From: Nitrospirota bacterium | GTDB lineage: Bacteria > Nitrospirota > Nitrospiria > Nitrospirales > UBA8639 | Direction: 5' to 3' | Length of the DNA stretch: 8,085 nt | Assembly: GCA_020348185.1 (NCBI GenBank) | Contig: CP070743.1 | Location: forward strand, 1,923,654 to 1,931,738 | Part shown: in pieces, positions 1 to 6,056 of the stretch | Layout: each line of letters opens with the position of its first letter | Numbering within the stretch: the first letter of the stretch is position 1 | Position numbers and translations under genes: made by a program | Notes under the pieces: generated by a model | Told to the model about the DNA's origin: nothing | Databases searched by the model: none | Seen by the model: only the letters and a program-made list of their open reading frames with translations

Positions 1-12
1 TCCTCACCCTAG

Positions 13-35
13 CCCTCTCCCTGAAAGGGAGAGGG
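13..35. repeat. GC-rich perfect hairpin, REP-like intergenic repeat
   Basis: CCCTCTCCC (13-21) pairs perfectly with GGGAGAGGG (27-35). The flanking T22/A26 can extend this to a 10-bp stem with a GAA loop. The lead-in CCTCACCCTAG just before it resembles the dispersed intergenic repeat type (CTCACCCTaaCCCTCTCCC...GGGAGAGGG) found in many bacterial genomes. The element lies about 25 bases past the stop codon of the leftward diiron oxygenase gene, so it could act as an mRNA 3'-end stabiliser or a weak terminator. There is no T-run on the expected side, so a classical intrinsic terminator is not supported. The repeat may continue beyond the window edge. Confidence 0.6.
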
Positions 36-59
36 AAGACTGAAAAGCTACAGCGCAAC

Positions 60-1061
60 TTATAAAATGTTGGAGAGTGCGTCTTGAATTCTGGCGCCCT
101 GCGCTTCTGTGATGAAGCCGGTGAGCACATCGACAAAGTGAGGGTGCTGTGCGCCCGAAATAATGTACTGCCATCGATATGCCTTTAGTATTCCTGCTTC
201 CAAGGCTTGTTGTTGGGCACTCGGCACATAGCGGCCGCACGTCTCGGCAAAGTATTCGGCATCAGCGTTCGCTTGGATCTGAAGGATCCCATCCACCGCT
301 CCCACGAGCTCAATGAATTCGTCAACCGCTTGATCCCTTGCTTCCCAGGACATGTTCCTGTCGAGCCGATTCCATTCGAGCTCATCCATAATGGCGTGTT
401 GGCTTTCCTCCAGCCAGTGATACCGAAAGACATCTTTAAACAAAGGAGACAAATTGGTATCGGGATCAATGCTTTGGCGATAATGCAACTGCGTGAATAA
501 TTCGATGTGAAGGGTGAGGGCTAGCACCGCCCACGTGCTCTTACCCAAGACGACGTTCGCGACTTCATTGGGATCGGGTAAGAAGCGATATCCTGGGGCC
601 ATTTGCTCTCCGACTAGCCGCTCGATGCGACGAAACAGTTCCTGATGCTTCAGTTCTTCGTCGCTAAAGCGGATCAACGCCTCGAGTGCGGTTTGATTCC
701 CCAACCAGTGCTCGCGACTGATCTCCAGGACCTTGGCGTTAATAAATCGTTCAACCAGACCAAAGATATTGGCATACGTCCGACCCTGGATTTGGCTCAG
801 ATAGCGCTTTTCCCCGGTTGTTAAGAATTCCAGATCCTGAACTTTCGACAAACCATCTGGAAGAAATTTTTGTTGGATATCGAATTCACGATCACGAATA
901 ACATCCTTGTCGATGTCCCATCTGACACGGCGAGATGTTGTAATGCAACGCGCGTAGGGAGCAGAATTGATTTCTTCTTTGGTAATTGTCCCTGATGCCC
1001 CTTTTCCTTCGTTTTCGACCAATGAGGCGGTGTGGGTTGTTGGTAAAGTAGAACTGGTCAT
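60..1061 (-). CDS. AurF/CmlI-like diiron oxygenase (ferritin-like four-helix protein)
   Basis: This 333-residue cytoplasmic protein has the carboxylate/histidine pattern of a ferritin-like diiron enzyme. E104 is followed by E136-x-x-H139 (in DEELKHQ), then E187 (in LHIELFTQLHY), then H215-x3-E219-x2-H222 (in YHWLEESQHA). AurF, the p-aminobenzoate N-oxygenase, uses E101, E136, H139, E196, H223, E227 and H230. All seven ligands therefore have counterparts at similar spacing, including the extra third histidine that separates AurF/CmlI from ordinary ferritin-like proteins. The length also matches AurF (about 335). Enzymes of this family oxidise arylamines to nitroso or nitro compounds using O2; the substrate here cannot be read from sequence. 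The first 45 residues look disordered. The start is fixed by a perfect AAGGAGGT six bases upstream. The gene follows tetR on the same strand but has its own promoter with a TetR-type operator. A plain ferritin-like protein of other function is the alternative. Confidence 0.75.
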   Translation of the reverse strand: MTSSTLPTTHTASLVENEGKGASGTITKEEINSAPYARCITTSRRVRWDIDKDVIRDREFDIQQKFLPDGLSKVQDLEFLTTGEKRYLSQIQGRTYANIFGLVERFINAKVLEISREHWLGNQTALEALIRFSDEELKHQELFRRIERLVGEQMAPGYRFLPDPNEVANVVLGKSTWAVLALTLHIELFTQLHYRQSIDPDTNLSPLFKDVFRYHWLEESQHAIMDELEWNRLDRNMSWEARDQAVDEFIELVGAVDGILQIQANADAEYFAETCGRYVPSAQQQALEAGILKAYRWQYIISGAQHPHFVDVLTGFITEAQGARIQDALSNIL

Positions 1062-1067
1062 GGTGTT

Positions 1068-1075
1068 ACCTCCTT
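1068..1075 (-). promoter_or_regulatory. Strong ribosome binding site of the diiron oxygenase gene
   Basis: AAGGAGGT on the minus strand, six bases before the ATG at 1061. It is a full match to the anti-Shine-Dalgarno and the strongest ribosome binding site in the window. This suggests high translation once the TetR-type repressor leaves the promoter. Confidence 0.8.
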
Positions 1076-1115
1076 TTTGTTGTATTGTTAATGGTGTGGG
1101 CTCATTGCCCGGTCG

Positions 1116-1144
1116 ATAATTTAACTAACTAACCACTTAGTTAA
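1116..1144 (-). promoter_or_regulatory. Probable promoter of the diiron oxygenase gene
   Basis: On the minus strand, TTAACT (1144-1139) and AATTAT (1121-1116) are separated by 17 bases. Each matches the sigma70 consensus at 4 of 6 positions. The 18-bp palindrome at 1126-1143 fills the spacer and overlaps the -35. The layout copies that of the tetR promoter, which supports the assignment. Initiation would fall near 1109 and leave a leader of roughly 48 bases that begins with a small hairpin (GGGC/GCCC, 1098-1110). The -10 position could shift by a base or two because the stretch is AT-rich. Confidence 0.5.
1126..1143. promoter_or_regulatory. TetR-type operator upstream of the diiron oxygenase gene
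   Basis: TAACTAA-CCAC-TTAGTTA is a perfect palindrome with 7-bp arms and a 4-bp centre. An overlapping extra half-site precedes it, so that 1121-1132 reads TTAACTAACTAA. The same 7-4-7 design with the same half-site occurs at 1764-1781 in front of the tetR gene. Palindromes of 15-20 bp placed between -35 and -10 are typical operators for TetR-family repressors. Binding by the neighbouring regulator is inferred from the matching sites and gene adjacency. Confidence 0.75.
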
Positions 1145-1162
1145 GTGAAAGACCAAAAAAAT

Positions 1163-1747
1163 TTACTCTGGGATCAAACTCTTTATTTCCTGAATGGCCC
1201 GATCAACCGGCCACCGATCCTGACATTCCTGGCTACATGCAATGGCCCCGGCCATCAATAAATGATATACGTCGGTCACCTTTTCGACATCCAGGTCTTT
1301 GTACTTCTTATTTGAGGCTTTGAGTTCAACCACAACATCCCGAATGATTTCATTTAAATTTTCAACGTACCGTCTTGCTTCTTTCACCAAAGGGTTGTCC
1401 CTCTCTCGAAGTTCCACAATGACGTTCAAGAATCGGCATCCGCGGTAGTCGGTTTCCAAAAGGGTTTCCCCCACTTGTGAAATTGGGGCAAGGAATCGAC
1501 CTTCAGGGGTTTTTCCCTTGCGGATGGCGTCCTTGAGGGCATTGAGATCCTGTTGTCGTCGGAGTTGGAGGTAGGCGATCCCCAAATCCTCCTTCGTAGA
1601 AAAGTGAGTATACAAGGTCGGTCGCGAGACCCCGGAACGGGCAACGACATCATCGATCGTGGTGCCTTGGTACCCCTGTTCGAAAAAGAGGCTAGTCGCG
1701 GCCTCCAAGATTTTTTCCCGGGCTGATGTCCGTTTTTCCTTAAGCAT
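1163..1747 (-). CDS. TetR/AcrR-family transcriptional repressor
   Basis: With the ATG start this is a 194-residue DNA-binding regulator of usual TetR length. The N-terminal domain has the family pattern: the first helix (AREKILEAATSLFFEQGY), then the helix-turn-helix TIDDVVARSGVSRPTLYTHF (about residues 30-49), then the FSTKEDL linker. The C-terminal ligand domain contains GCRFLNV, a Cys-bearing segment common in one TetR subgroup, plus further cysteines in IACSQECQD near the end. The ligand is unknown. The gene ends about 100 bases before the diiron oxygenase gene and shares an operator design with it, so autoregulation and control of the oxygenase are likely. A TTG at 1753 could add two residues, but the predicted promoter puts the transcript start at or next to the ATG at 1747, and no Shine-Dalgarno precedes either codon. 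Confidence 0.93.
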   Translation of the reverse strand: MLKEKRTSAREKILEAATSLFFEQGYQGTTIDDVVARSGVSRPTLYTHFSTKEDLGIAYLQLRRQQDLNALKDAIRKGKTPEGRFLAPISQVGETLLETDYRGCRFLNVIVELRERDNPLVKEARRYVENLNEIIRDVVVELKASNKKYKDLDVEKVTDVYHLLMAGAIACSQECQDRWPVDRAIQEIKSLIPE

Positions 1748-1753
1748 AAGCAA

Positions 1754-1782
1754 ACAATAACATTAACTAACTAATTAGTCAA
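1754..1782 (-). promoter_or_regulatory. Probable tetR promoter, likely giving a leaderless mRNA
   Basis: On the minus strand, TTGACT (1782-1777, 5 of 6 to consensus) and TATTGT (1759-1754, 4 of 6) are separated by exactly 17 bases. A start about seven bases past the -10 falls on the A of the ATG at 1747. No ribosome binding site is visible between promoter and gene, which fits a leaderless transcript. The operator at 1764-1781 lies in the spacer. Confidence 0.6.
1764..1781. promoter_or_regulatory. TetR-type operator at the tetR promoter (autoregulation)
   Basis: TAACTAA-CTAA-TTAGTCA is a 7-4-7 palindrome with one arm mismatch. It matches the perfect site at 1126-1143 in both half-sites apart from that base. 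The 12-mer TTAACTAACTAA (1763-1774) is identical to 1121-1132. It overlaps the -35 and fills the promoter spacer, so bound repressor would block RNA polymerase. Confidence 0.72.
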
Positions 1783-1838
1783 GTAAAATAAAAAAATAAT
1801 TGGGATTCTCCGGAACAATCACGATTCTCTATAAGTCC

Positions 1839-1867
1839 TTGTTATGAAAGGGAACAATCCCTATTAT
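1839..1867 (+). promoter_or_regulatory. Probable promoter of the M20 peptidase/arsC/amidohydrolase genes
   Basis: TTGTTA (1839-1844, 4 of 6) and TATTAT (1862-1867, 5 of 6) have an ideal 17-base spacer. The spacer contains GGGA-ACAA-TCCC (1850-1861), a small inverted repeat that could be an operator. The 9-mer GGAACAATC within it also occurs at 1812-1820. Initiation near 1874 leaves only about ten bases before the ATG at 1884. This is the only good promoter I see ahead of the three rightward genes. Confidence 0.5.
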
Positions 1868-1883
1868 TAGACGAAAGCCGGGA

Positions 1884-3197
1884 ATGAGAAAAAAGATGAT
1901 GAAAGGTTTTATCTTCGTTACCGTATTATCTTTGATCCTCTTTCCATTAAAGGGAAGAAGCGAGATTATTGCCCAAACAACCAGCTTGAGTGAGCAGGAA
2001 ATCATGCTTGTCAATTGGGTCGAATCTCAACAAGTCGCCTTGCTTCATGATTTAGAAACCTATGTCAATATCAATACCGGGACCTTTAATCAGGATGGAA
2101 TCAACAAATTCAGAGATATGCTTGAGGTCGAATTCAAATCACTAGGTTTTGAGACGAGTGTGCAACCCGGAGGCGAAGTTGATCTTCTCACATGCAAGTC
2201 AAGGAAAATGAAATTTGCTGATCATCTTCTTGCGCGACGTGCCGGGGTTGATTCCCTAAAAGTTTTTCTCAATGGCCATCTGGACACGGTATTCGCGAAA
2301 GGTGACGAATTTCAGACCATCACGATTGAACCTGACGGCAGGCTAAAAGGTCCGGGCGTCTTGGACATGAAGGGTGGGCTAGTCGTTCTGACCTATGCGT
2401 TGAAAGCGCTTCACCACAGCGGTCGTTTGGATGACGCCAATATCACTATCTTTCTCAATACTGATGAAGAAATCGGATCACTGGGCTCGCGACCATTTAT
2501 TGAAGAACTTGCGTTGAAGCACGATGTGGGTCTCATCTTTGAGGGATCGCGTGACCATAAGCTGGCTCGCCATCGGAAAGGGCTGGGTCAAGCTCGCATC
2601 AAAGTGACAGGAAGAGAATCTCATGCCGGGGCAGCACATCAGAAGGGAGTGTCCGCCAATTTGGAGCTGGCTCATAAAGTGCTCGAACTCGAAGCGCTCA
2701 CGGACTATAGCAAGAAGACGACGGTCAATGTGGGAACCATCCGCGGCGGCGAAAAGAGAAATACGCGGCCAGGTTGCGCCGAAGCTTTTGTGGATCTTCG
2801 TTTCGTTAACAATAATGAGGGCCTAGAACTCCAGTCCCGAGTAGAAAAAATTGCCTTAACCCGGTATACGCACTATCCCGATTTCCCAGATCTCCCCAAA
2901 TCAGAAGTATGGGCGATTCTTCATCGGCCTGCCAAGACCATCCATCCCATCACAGATAGTCTTATTGCGGAAGCTATGGGGCTTTCGGCAGTTATTGGAG
3001 AACCAATTATCGGAACCTATTTTACCGGAGGAGGGACGGACGGCTCCTTAACTCAAGCCAAAGGGCTGCCCACAGTGGATAGCCTTGGGCCCAACGGCGA
3101 CGGAGCTCATTCTTCGAGAGAATGGACGACAACGACGTCCTTGATGGCGAGAACCAAGTTAGCGGCAGTCTTGATAGATCGGTTAATCCATCAGTAG
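1884..3197 (+). CDS. Exported M20-family zinc peptidase, carboxypeptidase G2 type
   Basis: This 437-residue protein has an N-terminal Sec signal (basic MRKKMMK, then a hydrophobic stretch to about residue 21), so it likely acts in the periplasm or outside. It carries the full M20 dizinc site: H132 and D134 in GHLDTVF, bridging D161 in LDMKGG, base E195 and ligand E196 in TDEEIGS, E220, and H409 in GAHSSREW. The gaps H132-D161 (29), D161-E195 (34) and E196-E220 (24) equal those of Pseudomonas carboxypeptidase G2 (H112, D141, E175/E176, D200, H385). The dimerisation-domain motif ESHAGAAHQKGVSAN (about 245-259) is present, with His where Pro is usual. The family removes C-terminal glutamate or other amino acids from N-acyl substrates; the substrate is not determined. 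The Shine-Dalgarno is weak (GCCGGGA), and an ATG at 1896 is a possible shorter start. The arsC-like gene begins 4 bases after its stop. Confidence 0.92.
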   Translation: MRKKMMKGFIFVTVLSLILFPLKGRSEIIAQTTSLSEQEIMLVNWVESQQVALLHDLETYVNINTGTFNQDGINKFRDMLEVEFKSLGFETSVQPGGEVDLLTCKSRKMKFADHLLARRAGVDSLKVFLNGHLDTVFAKGDEFQTITIEPDGRLKGPGVLDMKGGLVVLTYALKALHHSGRLDDANITIFLNTDEEIGSLGSRPFIEELALKHDVGLIFEGSRDHKLARHRKGLGQARIKVTGRESHAGAAHQKGVSANLELAHKVLELEALTDYSKKTTVNVGTIRGGEKRNTRPGCAEAFVDLRFVNNNEGLELQSRVEKIALTRYTHYPDFPDLPKSEVWAILHRPAKTIHPITDSLIAEAMGLSAVIGEPIIGTYFTGGGTDGSLTQAKGLPTVDSLGPNGDGAHSSREWTTTTSLMARTKLAAVLIDRLIHQ

Positions 3198-3201
3198 AAG
3201 G

Positions 3202-3690
3202 ATGAATGGTCAAACAATTTCGGTCCTGTTTTTGTGTACGGGAAATTCGGCAAGAAGCATTATGGCCGAAGCCCTTCTCAATAAATTGGGTCATCCAAGA
3301 TTCTCTGCCTATAGTGCCGGTAGTCATCCAACTGGGAAAGTCCATCCGCTGACCATTGAGCTGCTGGAATCGTTGAACTATTCGATCGGTGCCCTGCGGA
3401 GTAAAAGTTGGATGGAGTATACCAACTATCAATCTGCTAAATTCGATTTAGTGATTACGGTCTGTGATGGCGCCGCTTCCGAAGCTTGTCCGAATTGGCC
3501 AGGAGAGCCGATCAAGGCGCATTGGAGTTTGCCTGACCCTGCATCAGCAGAAGGAAGCCACGCCGATCGATTGAAGACGTTCAGCGAGGTTTACAAGGAA
3601 TTGGAGCGGCGCATCCAACATCTTATTAAACTTCCTCCTGATCCTCTTGATCGAGAAGAATTTAAAAAATGCCTTGAGGAACGAGAATAA
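3202..3690 (+). CDS. arsC: ArsC-type arsenate reductase (low-molecular-weight phosphatase fold)
   Basis: This is a 162-residue cytoplasmic protein. The phosphate-binding loop CTGNSARS (C12 to S19, with R18) is the variant typical of thioredoxin-linked arsenate reductases rather than tyrosine phosphatases. The redox pair follows at C88 and C96 in VCDGAASEACP, and HWSLPDP (107-113) supplies the general acid D112. In the family, C12 attacks arsenate and the two later cysteines relay the disulfide to thioredoxin. The C-terminal tail after residue 140 is slightly longer than usual and carries one further cysteine (C157). AGAAGG directly abuts the ATG, which is too close for a normal Shine-Dalgarno, so translation probably depends on coupling to the peptidase gene 4 bases upstream. 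No arsenite pump or ArsR gene is in the window. Activity on arsenate is inferred from family motifs; a phosphatase role is less likely. Confidence 0.88.
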   Translation: MNGQTISVLFLCTGNSARSIMAEALLNKLGHPRFSAYSAGSHPTGKVHPLTIELLESLNYSIGALRSKSWMEYTNYQSAKFDLVITVCDGAASEACPNWPGEPIKAHWSLPDPASAEGSHADRLKTFSEVYKELERRIQHLIKLPPDPLDREEFKKCLEERE

Positions 3691-3749
3691 AGCCTTAAGA
3701 ACCATTCTGTCTTTCACGTTTTTCATTTTTTTATGACCAAGGAGATCCC

Positions 3750-5117
3750 ATGAATCGAAAACCATTCCGGTATTTGTTTGCCTTTAGTATAGCTTGCATA
3801 GGATTTATCGGTGTACCACAATTTACCTTGGCTAAAGAAACTCAACTGACCCAAGTACTCATTACCAACGTGAATATCTTTGACGGCAATGACGAGAAGC
3901 TGGCCACGGGCCTGAATCTCTTAGTGGAAGGGAACAAAATCAAAAAAATTTCCCAGACTGCAATCAAAACACATGCCGAAGCAACTGTGCTCGACGGCCA
4001 AGGGAAAACGCTCACTCCGGGTCTGATTGATATGCATCAGCACATCATGTTGACGGGGGGCACTCAGGCGGGAACATATGAGTATGATGCCTATACACAA
4101 GGTGCCCGTGGTTACAAGGCTATGATTGATAACTTGCTGATGCGCGGGGTTACCACCATCCGGGACATTGCAGGGAATACGCTGGGGCTGGCTCGCGCCA
4201 TTCGAGCGGGCCTTCTGCCGGGGCCTCGAATCTATACCAGTGGCCCGGCGTTATCTACCACAGGGGGACATGGTGATTGGGGATCATACAATGACCAAAT
4301 CGGTCAGAAGGATTATCAGGAGTTGGTCTTTAACACGGTTATTGCAGACGGTCGCGCCGAGGTGTTGAAAGCTGCACGTCAAAATTTCAGAAACGGAGCC
4401 AGCTTCATTAAGGTCATGGCAGGGGGTGGAGTCGCCAGTCAATACGATCCTTTAGAAATGAGCGGGTATACTTTCGAAGAATTGAAAGCGATTGTTCAGG
4501 TGGCTGAAGATTATGAGAGCTACGTGACTGTCCATGCATATCACGATCGATCTTACAATCGTGCTATGGATGCTGGGGTCAAGATGTTCGAACACGGTTT
4601 CCTTATATCTGAAGATACCGTGAAACGCATGAAGAAAGAAGGGGCCATATTCTCATTCCAGCCGTTTGGGGGTTATACCATGTTTGGGGGTTCTTTTCCT
4701 GATTGGTTTACCCCAAATATGATCAAGAAGGGAAAACGGGTTCATCAGGGAACAGCCCGGGTCGCCAAATGGATGAAACAACATGACGTCTTTATGGTTT
4801 TGGGTTCGGATATGTTTGGTGATGATTCAAAGTATGCCATTGATAATGTTATCGCTCCAGTCACAATTCCTGGAGCCGGGTATACGTCGTTCGATTGTAT
4901 GAAAATGTCCACCGGCAATGCCGGCAAGGTTCTCGCCATGAGCGGTCCGGCGAGAGACTACTATAAGGAAGCCAAGTTAGGGGTGATTGAAGAAGGGGCT
5001 TGGGCTGATCTTTTGATTTACGAAGGCAATCCCGTGGAGAATATCAAGATTATCAGGGAAGATAACAATCTGAAGTTAATCATGAAAGATGGGGTGATCT
5101 ATAAGAACACGCTTTAA
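3750..5117 (+). CDS. Exported metal-dependent amidohydrolase (imidazolonepropionase/prolidase-like)
   Basis: This 455-residue protein has a Sec signal peptide (hydrophobic 8-27, probable cut after TLA near residue 28). It carries the amidohydrolase metal site: H96 and H98 in GLIDMHQHI, the probable carboxylated lysine K221 in FIKVMAGGGV, H262 in VTVHAYH, H282 in MFEHG, and D354 in LGSDMFGDD. The C-terminal strand segment GVIEEGAWADLLIYEGNPVENI is characteristic of the imidazolonepropionase-like and Xaa-Pro dipeptidase branch. Such enzymes hydrolyse C-N bonds in peptides, acyl-amino acids or cyclic amides; the substrate cannot be assigned. The middle segment AGGGVASQYDPLEMSGYTFEEL matches that branch. 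A good AAGGAGAT lies at 3739-3746. The gene follows arsC by 59 bases with no terminator visible between them, so co-transcription with the exported peptidase is plausible. A possible lipobox (SIAC, C16) sits within the hydrophobic core and is unlikely to be used. Confidence 0.9.
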   Translation: MNRKPFRYLFAFSIACIGFIGVPQFTLAKETQLTQVLITNVNIFDGNDEKLATGLNLLVEGNKIKKISQTAIKTHAEATVLDGQGKTLTPGLIDMHQHIMLTGGTQAGTYEYDAYTQGARGYKAMIDNLLMRGVTTIRDIAGNTLGLARAIRAGLLPGPRIYTSGPALSTTGGHGDWGSYNDQIGQKDYQELVFNTVIADGRAEVLKAARQNFRNGASFIKVMAGGGVASQYDPLEMSGYTFEELKAIVQVAEDYESYVTVHAYHDRSYNRAMDAGVKMFEHGFLISEDTVKRMKKEGAIFSFQPFGGYTMFGGSFPDWFTPNMIKKGKRVHQGTARVAKWMKQHDVFMVLGSDMFGDDSKYAIDNVIAPVTIPGAGYTSFDCMKMSTGNAGKVLAMSGPARDYYKEAKLGVIEEGAWADLLIYEGNPVENIKIIREDNNLKLIMKDGVIYKNTL

Positions 5118-5159
5118 TAGATGATCAACGTGGGAGGTAGAGTGAAGCTGGATATTTAG

Positions 5160-5175
5160 CCTCGCATAAGCGAGG
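5160..5175. terminator. Hairpin between convergent genes, possible terminator
   Basis: CCTCGC-ATAA-GCGAGG forms a 6-bp perfect stem with a 4-base loop. It sits in the 90-base gap between the stop of the rightward amidohydrolase gene and the stop of the leftward PepSY gene. It could end transcripts from both sides. No clear T-run follows on either strand, so it is at best a weak or factor-assisted terminator. Confidence 0.4.
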
Positions 5176-5207
5176 GCATCATATTCGAACGAAAGCTTGA
5201 TTGGCCT

Positions 5208-5726
5208 CTAATCTTTCTCTGATTTCTTGGGCTCGGGCTCCAGGACCTTACCCGATAGGGCATCTATCTCAAGTTCTTGTTTATCCCCTAGATTATTGAC
5301 CATTTCAATCTCATACACCGCCTTGCCGTCTTCTTCTTCCAATTCTACTTCGACCGCATGCCAGCGGAGAAATTCTTCCGCGGATTTGATCGCCTCTTCT
5401 ACTGTGATATAGGCAACCTCTCCCTCCCTGGCTTGCTTGATGATTTGTCCGGAATTGGCATCCACCTGGACCTCAACAACCATCCCATCGCTGGATATAA
5501 TTTCGATTTCGTAAAAGGATATATCGTCTTCATCCTCAAGTTCGGCTTCCACAACCCTTCCCGGGACAATGTCAGTGGCAGTTTTTAGAGCTTCCTGCAT
5601 GGTAATTTTGGGTACCGGGACTTTAGCAGGCATCTCCCCCGATTGGTTGGCACTCATGCCAAGGCCGACATTCAAGGTTACGGCTGAAAGAGTAAGACAA
5701 ACACACACAAGTATTCTTTTCGTCAT
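5208..5726 (-). CDS. Exported acidic protein with two PepSY repeats
   Basis: This 172-residue protein has a Sec signal peptide (MTKRIL plus a hydrophobic stretch, probable cut after GMSA near residue 26). Two tandem PepSY-type units follow. The first, about 42-103, runs from ITMQEALKTATDIVPGRVVEAELE to EVQVDANSGQIIK. The second, about 106-166, runs from ITVEEAIKSAEEFLRWHAVEVELEEEDG to ELEIDALSGKVLEPE. Each has the unit's helix, a beta-sheet with YEIE, and the D(A)xSG turn. Both have Asp/Glu-rich loops (ELEDEDD, ELEEEDG), giving a strongly acidic protein. PepSY domains occur in peptidase propeptides and envelope proteins and are thought to bind or inhibit peptidases; acidic loops could also bind cations. 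AGGAAGGG lies ten bases before the ATG. The gene sits 90 bases after the DUF5132-like gene on the same strand and may share its transcript. Secreted peptidase inhibitor or cation binder are both conjecture. Confidence 0.85.
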   Translation of the reverse strand: MTKRILVCVCLTLSAVTLNVGLGMSANQSGEMPAKVPVPKITMQEALKTATDIVPGRVVEAELEDEDDISFYEIEIISSDGMVVEVQVDANSGQIIKQAREGEVAYITVEEAIKSAEEFLRWHAVEVELEEEDGKAVYEIEMVNNLGDKQELEIDALSGKVLEPEPKKSEKD

Positions 5727-5816
5727 CGCAATTTTTCCCTTCCTAGGGGCCTTAGGTTACCGAGAATCGAGCCTTAAGCATGAAGACTTCGCCCTGTGAA
5801 ACTTCCTCCAAGAATG

Positions 5817-6044
5817 TCATTTTGACTTTGACTCTTCCACTTCAGCTTTTGCCTCAGCCACAAGATCGCCACATTGCTCGCTGGCTTCAGCCACCATTCC
5901 CGAAACGGCTTTAAAAGCGACCATCCCCCCTTTAATCGCTTCCTTAGCGACCGGGCGAGCGACAGATCCAATCCCAGATGCGAGGGAAGGGACCAAGTAC
6001 GCCACTGCCGCACCGATGACCCCTCCGGTAATGATTAATTCCAT
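5817..6044 (-). CDS. Small DUF5132-like membrane protein with Glu/Ala-rich tail
   Basis: This is a 75-residue protein starting MELIITGG. A hydrophobic, small-residue-rich segment (about 4-28, ITGGVIGAAVAYLVPSLASG) forms one transmembrane or glycine-zipper helix. A basic stretch, ARPVAKEAIKGG, follows. The rest is an amphipathic Glu/Ala helix (MVAEASEQCGDLVAEAKAEVEES) with a single cysteine. This layout fits DUF5132 proteins and resembles mycobacterial PacL (DUF1490) helpers of P-type metal ATPases, which also join one membrane helix to a Glu/Ala tail; that similarity is architectural inference. An ATG 36 bases upstream (6080) would add 12 residues, but AAGGAG at 6051-6056 lies six bases before the ATG at 6044 and decides the start. 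No metal ATPase is in the window. Function is unknown. Confidence 0.8.
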   Translation of the reverse strand: MELIITGGVIGAAVAYLVPSLASGIGSVARPVAKEAIKGGMVAFKAVSGMVAEASEQCGDLVAEAKAEVEESKSK

Positions 6045-6050
6045 GAGACC

Positions 6051-6056
6051 CTCCTT
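6051..6056 (-). promoter_or_regulatory. Ribosome binding site that fixes the DUF5132-like start
   Basis: AAGGAG on the minus strand, six bases before the ATG at 6044. It would lie inside the coding region if the upstream ATG at 6080 were used, and no such motif precedes that codon. The shorter 75-residue product is therefore preferred. Confidence 0.75.

Noticed and set aside
207..500. Plus-strand open frame of 97 codons inside the diiron oxygenase gene
   Set aside because: It is antisense to a gene with a complete diiron motif set and a perfect ribosome binding site, and its own translation shows no recognisable domain.
1091..1105. Five-codon upstream reading frame (MSPHH) in the oxygenase leader
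   Set aside because: It has no Shine-Dalgarno, lies within a hairpin near the predicted 5' end, and is short enough to occur by chance.
1748..1753. Alternative TTG start adding two residues to the TetR protein
   Set aside because: It lies immediately after the predicted -10 box and upstream of the likely transcript start, so it would probably not be transcribed.
3022..3432. Minus-strand open frame of 136 codons across the peptidase/arsC junction
   Set aside because: It runs antisense through the M20 C-terminal His motif and the ArsC phosphate loop, both clearly coding on the plus strand.
3795..3797. Lipoprotein attachment at C16 of the amidohydrolase
   Set aside because: SIAC is a poor lipobox and hydrophobic residues continue after it to a better signal peptidase I site after TLA.
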